NCBI GenBank assembly: GCA_016650295.1 | Contig: JAENWA010000042.1 | Span: 1-34,867 of the forward strand | Origin: Desulfuromonadales bacterium | GTDB lineage: Bacteria; Desulfobacterota; Desulfuromonadia; Geobacterales; Pseudopelobacteraceae | Length of the DNA stretch: 34,867 nucleotides | Direction: 5' to 3' | Position numbers and translations under genes: made by a program | Notes under the pieces: model-generated | Told to the model about the DNA's origin: nothing | The model's input: the letters and a program-made list of their open reading frames with translations, nothing else | Database searches by the model: none | In this document: piece after piece, positions 10,062-18,030 of the stretch | Layout: each line of letters starts with the position of its first letter | How positions within the stretch are numbered: position 1 is the first letter of the stretch

Positions 10062-10219
10062 AGTCTGTCGGACTTAGGAAATCGTAGCGAAAATCCGACT
10101 GGGCGAGGACAGATTTTGCCGATTTTGCAGGTCAATAGTCGTTCTATTGACCAAGAAAGCGGTGAAATATGGACCGCACAGGCGGATTTGCAGTAGATTT
10201 CTCCTAAGTCCGACAGACT
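10062..10219. repeat. 158-bp imperfect palindrome (REP/MITE-like)
   Basis: The two halves are reverse complements along most of their length. The outer arms read AGTCTGTCGGACTTAGG and CCTAAGTCCGACAGACT. The AAATCCG blocks also match, and the centre is a perfect 9-bp stem GGTCAATAG/CTATTGACC with a TCGTT loop. A two-base insertion and scattered mismatches interrupt the alignment. It lies between the DUF503 gene and the SNF2 helicase gene and encodes no credible ORF. It could act as a terminator-like RNA hairpin or be a non-autonomous mobile element. Confidence 0.8.
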
Positions 10220-10222
10220 CCG

Positions 10223-10256
10223 CAGACCTCCGAGGTTTGAAAACCTGGGAGGTCTG
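10223..10256. repeat. 34-bp palindrome, CAGACCTCC family
   Basis: 16-bp arms (CAGACCTCCGAGGTTT and AAACCTGGGAGGTCTG) with one mismatch and a two-base loop. It resembles the perfect palindrome at 22097-22129, which has the AGACCTGCGAGGTTTT version. It sits 56 bases before the SNF2-family gene start, directly after the 158-bp palindrome. Confidence 0.75.
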
Positions 10257-10311
10257 TTGTAGTGACAGCAACTGTACATCTGTACCGTAACCACCACCAG
10301 ATGGAGTTTTC

Positions 10312-13300
10312 ATGACCTTACAAACACCACTCCTCGCGAGTTCTCCGCTTCTGACCATGCTGAAGAGCCGCATTCCGGGTGATATTCATAGCATTGCAGC
10401 CAAGGTTCATCTGTTGTCAGCCTTTGAGACATGCAAGGGAAATACGCTGAAAGGCGCTGTCTGGAATGGTGATAAGACCGCCCTGATAGTTACCTTTGCC
10501 GGCGGGAACCAGTCCACACTTCTGGTGGAAGGCTGGCGACTGCTGACGAAATGCACCTGTCGCGAATGGCAGCCGGCTCGCAACTGCCCGCATGTGGTCA
10601 TCGCCTGGGCGACCCTCAAACGGCTGGTATCGCCGGAAACCCTGTTGCACATGAAAATCAACCAGCAGATGCTTTCGGATATGAAACACGTTATCGGACT
10701 GGAAGCTGTTGCAGATGACATTGCTGTATCTGAGGCGGTCGGGCAGCGCCTGACCGAACAGACCCTGCGGGCGATCCGTAACAATCAGACCCAAAAGAAG
10801 AGCGCGGAAACCCCTGCCGCCGGATACCGGCTGGTTATTTCGGCGAGCCGGCACGGCAATGGTCTGGCCGGCAGTATCATGCGGGGAGACTGTGTCGTCC
10901 CCAGCTGGGCCACGTCCGGAATTTCGGCAACCCTGGCCCGCTTTCTCGTCTCGCACTTTTACTACGAACCAACACCCCGCTATTATGAATCGTTTCTTGC
11001 ACTGACAAATGGGGCCTATCCCATCGTGTATCGTGATGCGGAAGCACACGAGACGGTCCTTGTCTATAAGGTCGATGATTCTCGGGCGGCCGGGATTGCA
11101 TTTGATATTCGTGGCCAAGAGGTGTTTGTATCCTGCTGCCTTGACAAGGGAAGCCCTATTCCCCACGGCGCCATTCTCCACGGCCAGTTGCTGATAGACC
11201 CCCAGGCCGGTTCCCTGTATCCGGTTACAAACCGCGGGGCCTGGAAATTGTGGGAAGCGGTGGTTGATGACCTGGATTCTGTCAACGACCCCTATGGATG
11301 TGACGACTACGATTTTGAAGATGATGAAGATGATGAAGATTGCGAGTCAGGCGATGATGACCATGATGCGATCACGGCCTTGTCTGAACTCAGGCGCATC
11401 CCGAATGGTGTCGCCGTGCCACTGCACCTGTTCAATCAGGCCGGTATCAGTCTCAATCCTGAACTGCTCGACAACCCGGAAAGTGCCTGCTGTTTTCTTT
11501 TTTATAACTCCCTTGCAACGCAGGCGGAGTGTGCCATTCCTTCCTACCTGCTGGACATACCGCGCGGCATGGCACACTCCATCGTAGCACTGGAACCGGT
11601 CGGGACATATAACGGCCATACCTTCCCCTGTTCCGGCGAGGTGTTCTGGCTGCTGGACCCTGCCCACCGTTCAGGATTTTCTGGGCCGATGAAAACGAAA
11701 AAACGGGTGCGCGCCGTTTTTGAAACAGCATTCGCACTGCGGGATGAACCAATTGCAACAAAACGTGCCGCCCTCATCCGGAAGCTGAGCGGCTCGCCGG
11801 ATTTTTTAAAACGGGTCGTGAAGCGGGAGGCAAAACAGCTGTTGACGCATCTTGCCGACCAATGGAGCCGCACAACCCAGCTGCTTGAGGCGAATCAGGA
11901 CGGCTGGCTGCTGGTAACGGTTGAGAACGATACCCAGGCCCGGATGCTGCGCATTCTGTATGAAACATTCGGGATGGAGGCTTTTGAACGCCCTGAAGCT
12001 CCGGGTGGCCTGGAGGTGCCGGCAGCACGATTGCTCAAGGAATTGCCCGATCTGATGTTGAAGCTTCAGGCTCAGGGTTTTTCACTGCGCGTGGGAAGTG
12101 AGCCACTGGTGAACGCATCCTGGTCATTCTCACTGGATGCCACCAGCAGCAGTCTGGATTGGTTCGAACTCAAGCCCGAGATTCGCTGCAACGGCGAGAT
12201 CTTGACCGAGGTCGAGTTGTGCGGGCTGCTGGAAGGCGGCGGCATGGTCCGACGCGATGGCCAGCTGCTGATATTGGATGACGTCAGCGCCCGGGTCCTG
12301 GCCATGTTTGCCGGCGCCATGCCGACCGGCAAGAAAAAGAAGAAAGGGGAGCAGGAGCTGGTGCGTGTGCCGCGCCTGCAGATTCTCGATTGGCTGCAAC
12401 TGCGCAGCCATGGGGTTGAGATCCGGCTGTCGCCGGACGATGCCCGGATTCTGGAAAATCTGGTCAACTTTTCTTCGATCCCCGAGCGGCCGCTTCCAGT
12501 CGGGCTCAACGCCACCCTGCGTCACTATCAGATCGATGCCTGGCACTGGCTGGCCTTTCTCTATGAACACCGCTTCGGAGCCTGCCTGGCCGACGATATG
12601 GGGCTTGGCAAGACCCTGCAGGGGATTACCCTGCTGGCCGGGATCATGTCGGGCGAACTTGCCAGTGCCGCTGTCCCCGGCACACCACACCTGGTGGTTG
12701 CGCCGCCGTCGCTCCTGTTTAACTGGGAGGCGGAAATCGCCCGTTTTCTGCCTGCCGCCCGCGTCATGCTCTACACCGGCACTGGCCGCAGCAGCGCCGA
12801 CTTTGCCGGTCACGATGTGATCATCACCAGCTACGGCATTGTGCAGCGTGATTGCGACATGTTGGCCGGGCACCGCTTCGATGTCCTGATCTTCGACGAG
12901 ACCCAGATGGTAAAAAATCTCCAGGCCGCGACCTCCAACGCTGTCCGCAAGCTGAAAGGCTCTTTTACCCTGGCGCTGACCGGGACTCCGGTTGAGAACC
13001 ATCTGGGGGAATACTACGCCATCATGGATCTCTGTCTGCCGGGATTATTGGGAACCCGTGAGGAATTCAGCCGGACCTTGGGCAAGGATGGTGCAGCCGG
13101 AACCGCGCGACTGATCGGACGCACGAAACCTTTTGTGCTGCGGCGCACCAAACAGCTGATTGCCAATGAATTGCCCCCGAAAATCGAGATGGATATCCCG
13201 CTGGAGTTGACAACGAAACAGAAGGCGTTTTATCAGCGGACCGTCGAGGAGGTCCGCGGTCAGGTGAAAGAGGCCTACGAAAGCCGCGCCCCGGCCCAAG

Positions 13301-13902
13301 CCCGCATCATCGCACTGACCGCCATCCTGCGGCTGCGCCAGATCTGTCTGGCGCCGTCACTGGCCTCACCCGACGCCAGCAGCGCCTCGCCAAAACTGGA
13401 GTTTCTGGCGGAACAGCTGGCCGAGCTGCGGGACGAAGGGCACAGTGCTTTGGTATTCTCCCAGTTCACCGGTTATCTGGACATTATCGAAAAAGGGCTG
13501 CGGGAGCAGGGTTTTTCCTGTGTGCGGCTGGATGGTTCAACACCGGTGCCGCAGCGCAAAAAACTGGTGCAGGCCTTCCAGAATTCAGAGGAACCGATGG
13601 TGTTCCTGATCAGCCTCAAGGCTGGTGGTAAAGGGCTCAACCTGACCCGCGCCACTTATGTCTACCATATGGACCCCTGGTGGAATCCGGCGGTGGAAAA
13701 TCAGGCCTCCGACCGTGCCCACCGTATCGGCCAGACCGAACAGGTCACCATTACTCGCCTGATAATGCGCCACACCATCGAAGAAAAGATGATGGCGCTC
13801 AAAGAGCAGAAAACCAGGCTCTACAAGGCGATCCTGGAGGATGGCGCCGGAGGTGGCGGGGCAGGACTGACCCGTGAAGAATTCGAGTTTTTACTGGGGT
13901 GA
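10312..13902 (+). CDS. SWIM zinc-finger SNF2/Rad54-family helicase-like ATPase
   Basis: A 1196-residue protein. An N-terminal SWIM zinc finger (CTCREWQPARNCPH, Cys81, Cys83, Cys92, His94) is followed by a long middle region with an acidic tract at about 324-348. The C-terminal half is a complete SNF2 motor: motif I DDMGLGKTLQ (about 761), motif II variant FDETQMVKN (about 862), motif III LTGTPVEN, and a helicase-C domain with VFSQFTGYLDII, LKAGGKGLNLT and SDRAHRIGQ. Such proteins are ATP-driven DNA translocases; the bacterial HepA-like SWIM class may remodel protein-DNA or transcription complexes. The substrate is unknown. ATG 10312 has GATGGAG upstream. It appears monocistronic, with a terminator at its end. 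Confidence 0.92.
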   Translation: MTLQTPLLASSPLLTMLKSRIPGDIHSIAAKVHLLSAFETCKGNTLKGAVWNGDKTALIVTFAGGNQSTLLVEGWRLLTKCTCREWQPARNCPHVVIAWATLKRLVSPETLLHMKINQQMLSDMKHVIGLEAVADDIAVSEAVGQRLTEQTLRAIRNNQTQKKSAETPAAGYRLVISASRHGNGLAGSIMRGDCVVPSWATSGISATLARFLVSHFYYEPTPRYYESFLALTNGAYPIVYRDAEAHETVLVYKVDDSRAAGIAFDIRGQEVFVSCCLDKGSPIPHGAILHGQLLIDPQAGSLYPVTNRGAWKLWEAVVDDLDSVNDPYGCDDYDFEDDEDDEDCESGDDDHDAITALSELRRIPNGVAVPLHLFNQAGISLNPELLDNPESACCFLFYNSLATQAECAIPSYLLDIPRGMAHSIVALEPVGTYNGHTFPCSGEVFWLLDPAHRSGFSGPMKTKKRVRAVFETAFALRDEPIATKRAALIRKLSGSPDFLKRVVKREAKQLLTHLADQWSRTTQLLEANQDGWLLVTVENDTQARMLRILYETFGMEAFERPEAPGGLEVPAARLLKELPDLMLKLQAQGFSLRVGSEPLVNASWSFSLDATSSSLDWFELKPEIRCNGEILTEVELCGLLEGGGMVRRDGQLLILDDVSARVLAMFAGAMPTGKKKKKGEQELVRVPRLQILDWLQLRSHGVEIRLSPDDARILENLVNFSSIPERPLPVGLNATLRHYQIDAWHWLAFLYEHRFGACLADDMGLGKTLQGITLLAGIMSGELASAAVPGTPHLVVAPPSLLFNWEAEIARFLPAARVMLYTGTGRSSADFAGHDVIITSYGIVQRDCDMLAGHRFDVLIFDETQMVKNLQAATSNAVRKLKGSFTLALTGTPVENHLGEYYAIMDLCLPGLLGTREEFSRTLGKDGAAGTARLIGRTKPFVLRRTKQLIANELPPKIEMDIPLELTTKQKAFYQRTVEEVRGQVKEAYESRAPAQARIIALTAILRLRQICLAPSLASPDASSASPKLEFLAEQLAELRDEGHSALVFSQFTGYLDIIEKGLREQGFSCVRLDGSTPVPQRKKLVQAFQNSEEPMVFLISLKAGGKGLNLTRATYVYHMDPWWNPAVENQASDRAHRIGQTEQVTITRLIMRHTIEEKMMALKEQKTRLYKAILEDGAGGGGAGLTREEFEFLLG

Positions 13903-13913
13903 TTTGATATTGG

Positions 13914-13941
13914 GCCTGTTCATGGCTATGGCAGGCTTTTT
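13914..13941 (+). terminator. Rho-independent terminator after the SNF2-family gene
   Basis: GCCTG (13914-13918) pairs with CAGGC (13932-13936), with an inner CAT/ATG pairing, and is followed by five T. It lies 12 bases past the stop codon. Confidence 0.6.
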
Positions 13942-13994
13942 AGTGAATGAATCATCAAAAGATTACATAAAGGGAAAGTGGTCTGCCGGTATTA

Positions 13995-14213
13995 TCAAAA
14001 GAAACCGTACTTCTGGTCGTCGAATTTCGGCATTACCTTGTCGGTGAGGATCACCTGGGGTTTTGAGGCGATTATTGTGTTAAAACCCTCCAGCCCGTTA
14101 TTTGCAACAAGAACATGATAATTGGCCTTGGCCAGGACATCTTTCATGCATGTCTGCGAGACCAGTTCATCCTCAACAACCAGAACCGAGTTTTTATTTG
14201 GTTCCTGAGCCAT
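13995..14213 (-). pseudogene. Truncated response-regulator receiver domain
   Basis: A 72-residue frame encoding the first half of a receiver domain: the acidic pair in VLVVEDELVSQ and the phosphoacceptor Asp58 in VILTDKVMP. It stops 12 residues later (ending DQKYGFF), before the conserved Thr/Ser and Lys and the last two beta-alpha units. A receiver needs about 120 residues, so this cannot fold normally. No continuation was found in the other frames of the 90 bases that follow. It starts 12 bases after the MshEN-repeat gene and would be co-transcribed with it. A functional mini-receiver is possible but unlikely. Confidence 0.7.
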
Positions 14214-14225
14214 TTTATCCGAATA

Positions 14226-15419
14226 TTACAATTTGTTTATAGGCCCGTATTCACCCATTTTGAAGTTAAAGGCTCCCTTCATATGATGCCGGGGTAACGG
14301 AACTGTTTCTGATGCGTAATCCGTCATGGTGACATCAAACGAGCCGCTTACATGATCTGAAGACACTGAGTCAGGCGTGAATGTGATGGTTCCTTGCTCA
14401 ACCTTGCTCATGGTTGACGGGCTCCCGTTGAAGACCAGTATCTGGCCGGGGAATTTCGCGAACTGCGGATTATCTTCGATGGAAAATACTGTATTGAGGT
14501 GTGGCCAGCCGCCATTAATTTTGGGGACATCAATCCGAATGACACAGCGTGTGTCAATATCCAGCAGGTTTTTAGCGATATTGGCCTGAATTGACCAGAA
14601 GGATTCATTGACGGTTGAGTAGTAGAAGTTTGGAGCTGCAAGGTTGTAATCATCACTGGTTACGGTCAGATAACTGTTTGTGAGTGTCTTACCTGCCTCG
14701 TTGGGGAGTTTTTCAACCTGGGATACACCACCTCCCGCACTTCCTCCGCCACTGCCGCAGCCGGCTAATGTCAGTCCGCCACAGGCAAGTATTGCAGCAA
14801 GTGCCGCGGTTATCAAACTCTGCTGAAGGCGAATGCCGTGTGATACATGATGGGGAGCGGCATAACCATCCTCAACAAGAACCTCGCCCAGTTTTTTAGC
14901 TGAGCTGTACTGTTTCAGGAGGGCGTCGTCCAGCTGCCCGCGTGTGATATAGCCCGCAGTGACCAGGATTTCTCCGAGTCTGAAAGGATTGGAAGTTGTC
15001 GAACCGTTAGTCTGGTTTTTTTGAAAGGCCAGCAGGTTGTCAAGCTGTTCTACTTTCAGAATTCCCAATCGGGTGAATACCTCACCCAGCTTTTCCCCCG
15101 TTATCTTCTGGACGGCAATGGCGTGTTCAAGCTGCTCGTTTGTTATCCGTCCGGCCATGATGAGCAAAGCCCCCAGCATCTGACGAGTGCCGGCAGCTGA
15201 ACGTATGGCATCTTCAAGGTTTCCAAGATGATCCTGAACCGATAGAGCAGCCTTGATTTCTACCGGACCTACCACCCCCATCCTGACCAGAATCTGGCCC
15301 AGAAGTTCGTTGGTCTGTTTCTGTTCCGCCAAGGCCCGTACCAGGTTGCTGCTGGAAAGAAAGCCGCCGTCCATCAGAATTTGACCAAGCAACTGCCTCT
15401 TCTGTCCTTGAGTTGTCAT
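14226..15419 (-). CDS. MshEN/GspE-N-like repeat protein fused to lipobox-anchored domain
   Basis: A 397-residue protein. Residues 9-200 hold six copies of the pattern xLGxxLxxxGxxxxxxLxxALxxQ (for example KLGEVFTRLGILKVEQLDNL and RLGEILVTAGYITRGQLDDA). Pairs of this motif build the MshEN/GspE-N domain, which binds c-di-GMP in several T2SS and pilus ATPases, so three domains are likely. Only the fifth copy keeps the leading Arg of the RLG binding motif. A hydrophobic segment (about 201-220) ends in LAGC (Cys221), a textbook lipobox, then a Gly/Ser-rich linker and about 165 residues of unrecognised, probably extracytoplasmic sequence. ATG 15419 has a strong AGGAG; upstream TTG 15437 is rejected. 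No ATPase domain is present. The function is unknown; a sensor joining a second messenger to the envelope is inference. Confidence 0.8.
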   Translation of the reverse strand: MTTQGQKRQLLGQILMDGGFLSSSNLVRALAEQKQTNELLGQILVRMGVVGPVEIKAALSVQDHLGNLEDAIRSAAGTRQMLGALLIMAGRITNEQLEHAIAVQKITGEKLGEVFTRLGILKVEQLDNLLAFQKNQTNGSTTSNPFRLGEILVTAGYITRGQLDDALLKQYSSAKKLGEVLVEDGYAAPHHVSHGIRLQQSLITAALAAILACGGLTLAGCGSGGGSAGGGVSQVEKLPNEAGKTLTNSYLTVTSDDYNLAAPNFYYSTVNESFWSIQANIAKNLLDIDTRCVIRIDVPKINGGWPHLNTVFSIEDNPQFAKFPGQILVFNGSPSTMSKVEQGTITFTPDSVSSDHVSGSFDVTMTDYASETVPLPRHHMKGAFNFKMGEYGPINKL

Positions 15420-15523
15420 CTGAATCTCCTTTTGCAATCAATGGTTATCAATTTCAAAGCATCATCTCACTACGAATAACGGAACTCATGATTTGATTAT
15501 CAGCTATTGTGAATAGTTAAGTC

Positions 15524-15540
15524 TGTAGGGAAAGCTTGAA
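15524..15540 (-). promoter_or_regulatory. 17-bp shared upstream element, copy 1
   Basis: Minus-strand sequence TTCAAGCTTTCCCTACA, identical to 25068-25084. ATTAAT lies a few bases upstream in both copies. It is 104 bases before the MshEN-repeat gene start and just after the stop of the NarL-type regulator gene. It may be a promoter or operator; its class cannot be named. Confidence 0.4.
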
Positions 15541-15547
15541 TGTTACA

Positions 15548-16201
15548 TTAATTGTTGTCGGCAGGTGTAATTCCGTGCAGGAGGGCGAATTTGACCAGGG
15601 AGGGGATGTTATTGACGTTGAGTTTCAACATGAGTCTGCTGCGATAGGTTTCAACACTTTTTGGTGAAAGGGACAGAATCTCAGCTATCTCAGCGCTTGT
15701 CTTCCCTTCAGCGACAAACTGGAGAACTTCCCGTTCACGCTGACTCAGACTTTCCAGGGGGCTTGCACAACGGTGCGAATTCCTGGCATACGACAGCCTG
15801 GATGGGGCCTCTACCCCCGCGCCAAAATAATGTTGTCCCTTCATAACCGCGTGAATGGCCTTGACGACCCATGCCCCCGCGGATTCCTTGAGCAGGTAGG
15901 CGTGCGCACCGGCCTGCATCGCTCGAAAGATATGCTCATTGGTATGATGCATGGAGAGAATGATAATCTTGACTGATGGCAGACGTTCACAGATCATGCG
16001 TGTTGCCTCGATACCGTTCATCTCCGGCATGGCGATGTCCATTACGATGACATCGGGTTTCAGCGCCACGGCCTTTTCTATCGCATCGCGACCGTCAAGG
16101 GCTTCACCGACAACGATCATTTCTTCAAGGGATTCGAGAATCATCCTGAGGCCTTCACGTACAACGGCATGGTCATCTGCGATCAAGATTCTGACTGGCA
16201 T
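15548..16201 (-). CDS. NarL/LuxR-family response regulator
   Basis: A 217-residue two-component regulator. The receiver domain (1-120) has the acidic pair in ILIADDHAVVREG, phosphoacceptor Asp55 in VIVMDIAMPEMNG and Lys105 in YLLKES. The LuxR-type helix-turn-helix (about 150-212) reads LSQREREVLQFVAEGKTSAE and then SVETYRSRLMLKL. Such proteins bind DNA as dimers after phosphorylation. ATG 16201 directly abuts the stop of the kinase gene upstream, so the two are translationally coupled and form a cognate pair. Its targets are unknown; the shared 17-bp element downstream of its own gene is a candidate site, but that is speculation. Confidence 0.93.
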   Translation of the reverse strand: MPVRILIADDHAVVREGLRMILESLEEMIVVGEALDGRDAIEKAVALKPDVIVMDIAMPEMNGIEATRMICERLPSVKIIILSMHHTNEHIFRAMQAGAHAYLLKESAGAWVVKAIHAVMKGQHYFGAGVEAPSRLSYARNSHRCASPLESLSQREREVLQFVAEGKTSAEIAEILSLSPKSVETYRSRLMLKLNVNNIPSLVKFALLHGITPADNN

Positions 16202-17275
16202 CTAAACGCCCTCCATGGGTATTTCAACCATTACCGAGGTGCCCTGTCCGGGTGCCGAATCGACAGAAAACGAACCGCCGATCAATTCCGCACGTTCACG
16301 CATGATTGACATCCCCCAGCCCGGCATCCGACGCATTGAAGGCGGCGTGGGGGCACTTCCGGTCCCGTCGTCGCCGACGGTGAACAGCAATCTGCTGTTA
16401 TCCAGATGGAGTGAAATCGTCACGGTTTTCGCATGTGCATGTTTCGCCGTGTTCATGAGAGCCTCCTGGTATATACGGAACAGTGCCGTCTCAACCTCAG
16501 TTTTCAATCGGGGGAAGGGCTCGTCGGCTTGTATGGATACCGCGATACCGGTACGTGAAGAAAAGAGCTCGGCGTGCCAGCGCAGAGCGGAAAGCAGGCC
16601 GTAGTCGTCAAGCACCGGGGGGCGCAGGCCGGACATGATATTTCTGGTGGTGCGACTAATGGTTTCGATCAATCTTGAAGAATCATCGAGCCGTGCGGCT
16701 ACGTTTTTCGTTACGTTCTGTGCAAGCGCATTGCTGATAATCGAGAAATTCATACCCAGGACCGTCAGGTCCCGACCGATTTCATCATGAAGTTCAGTTG
16801 CGAGTTTTCTCCTGAGTTCTTCTTCCATCTCGATCAGTCGTCGAGCGTAATCGCGCAGAGCTTCTTCGGCCTGTTTGCGGGCCAGTATCAGTGTCCAGGC
16901 CTTGAGTGCGTGGTTAACGGTTTCGGGTATATGCGCAAAAGTTTCGGCAGACTTTACAACGTAATCCTGTATTCCCGCCTTCATAACCTGCACAGCAATC
17001 TGTTCACTGCCTTTGGATGTCATCAGGATTATCGGCCAGGCTTCATGTGCCAATGATGCCAAATCACTGCCGTTGCCATCCGGCAAGCGATAATCGGTCA
17101 GAACAAGGGCCGGTTGGTGGCGACTCAGCAAATCCCCCGCCTCCTGAAGTGTACCGGCAATTTCCAGCCTGTAGTTCTCAGGCGCGAGCTGAAACGATCG
17201 TTGAATGGCAATCACATGGCTAAGGTCGTCTTCGACAAGCAGAATCAGGGGGGCATCTGTATTTTTTGTCAACAT
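16202..17275 (-). CDS. Receiver-HisKA_3 histidine kinase (NarX/DegS type)
   Basis: A 357-residue soluble kinase with no membrane segment. The N-terminal receiver domain (LLVEDDLSHV, Asp61 in VLTDYRLPDGNG, Lys in DYVVKS) is joined by a short coiled coil to a HisKA_3 dimerisation domain with His163 in ATELHDEIGRDL. The ATPase domain has an N-box-like YQEALMNTAKHAHA, then VGDDGTG and GWGMSIMRERA. HisKA_3 kinases partner NarL-type regulators, and one follows with no gap. A receiver at the N-terminus suggests that another kinase controls this one, as in a relay. ATG 17275 has only a weak Shine-Dalgarno. Confidence 0.92.
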   Translation of the reverse strand: MLTKNTDAPLILLVEDDLSHVIAIQRSFQLAPENYRLEIAGTLQEAGDLLSRHQPALVLTDYRLPDGNGSDLASLAHEAWPIILMTSKGSEQIAVQVMKAGIQDYVVKSAETFAHIPETVNHALKAWTLILARKQAEEALRDYARRLIEMEEELRRKLATELHDEIGRDLTVLGMNFSIISNALAQNVTKNVAARLDDSSRLIETISRTTRNIMSGLRPPVLDDYGLLSALRWHAELFSSRTGIAVSIQADEPFPRLKTEVETALFRIYQEALMNTAKHAHAKTVTISLHLDNSRLLFTVGDDGTGSAPTPPSMRRMPGWGMSIMRERAELIGGSFSVDSAPGQGTSVMVEIPMEGV

Positions 17276-17364
17276 GCTGTCTCACGGATTTTCTGCGGTC
17301 ATGACTTTTATAGTTGTGGCAGGGGACTTGATCAGCGGAAACCGTGAAATAAGGTTGCAGCATC

Positions 17365-17943
17365 TCACGATTTATTTGCCAAGCCGCCTGCCAGTTCTGT
17401 CTCACATTCTTCAATGATCCTGGCGAGTTCATCCTCTGAGATATCCGACAGTACAAAGGTACCCGTGGCATTCTTTTGAACACGGCTGATACCGGGATAG
17501 CGTTTTTCCAGAACTTTGATCTCCATGGCCTGACTTTTGACCGTTGCCAGCAAACGGCGATTTTCGGCCTCCAGATCATACTTCTCTATGGCCGACATGA
17601 GTGCATAGCGCAGTTGGGTGTCATCCCAGGGCTTCAGGAAAAAGCGATAAATCTCTCCGACGTTAACGGCCCGCATGGCAGCATCCAGGGTTGCATGCCC
17701 GGTCAACAGGATACGGACAGTATTGGGCGAGCGGCGTTTTACCTCGGCCAGCAGCTCTGAGCCCTGCATTCCTACCATACGCTCATCGGAAACAATTACT
17801 TTGACGTTCTTGCCCTTCATGAGTTCAAGGGCCTCGTTGCCGCTGGAAGCGGTAATCAGCTCATAAGGTTCATCTATCAGCGACCGGGTGAGAGCAGACA
17901 AAACATTTGCTTCATCGTCCACCAGCATGACCAGATTTTTCAT
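17365..17943 (-). CDS. RpfG-type receiver protein without HD-GYP output domain
   Basis: A 192-residue protein. The receiver domain (1-125) has MLVDDEANVLSALTR, Asp53 in IVSDERMVGM and FFLKPWDD, signatures normally seen in receivers fused to HD-GYP domains. After it comes a helix-rich, probably coiled-coil segment (about 125-155) and a short acidic tail (FVLSDISEDELARIIEE). No HD, HTH or other enzymatic domain follows, so it may act by protein contact or as a phosphate sink. It ends 89 bases before the receiver-HisKA_3 kinase gene and starts 87 bases after the HD-GYP gene, all on the same strand. Confidence 0.88.
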   Translation of the reverse strand: MKNLVMLVDDEANVLSALTRSLIDEPYELITASSGNEALELMKGKNVKVIVSDERMVGMQGSELLAEVKRRSPNTVRILLTGHATLDAAMRAVNVGEIYRFFLKPWDDTQLRYALMSAIEKYDLEAENRRLLATVKSQAMEIKVLEKRYPGISRVQKNATGTFVLSDISEDELARIIEECETELAGGLANKS

Positions 17944-18030
17944 GATTCATCTCCCGTGTTATGACACTGCGGTAACTGTTCAGGTTGAAAGGCTGAAGGC
18001 TGATGTAAATGCATTTCTTGGGTATTGACT

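Noticed and set aside
10052-10311. c-di-GMP/cGAMP (GEMM) riboswitch before the SNF2-family gene, and similarly in other leaders
   Set aside because: The conserved GEMM core strings were not seen in any intergenic region; the structure here is a plain palindrome.
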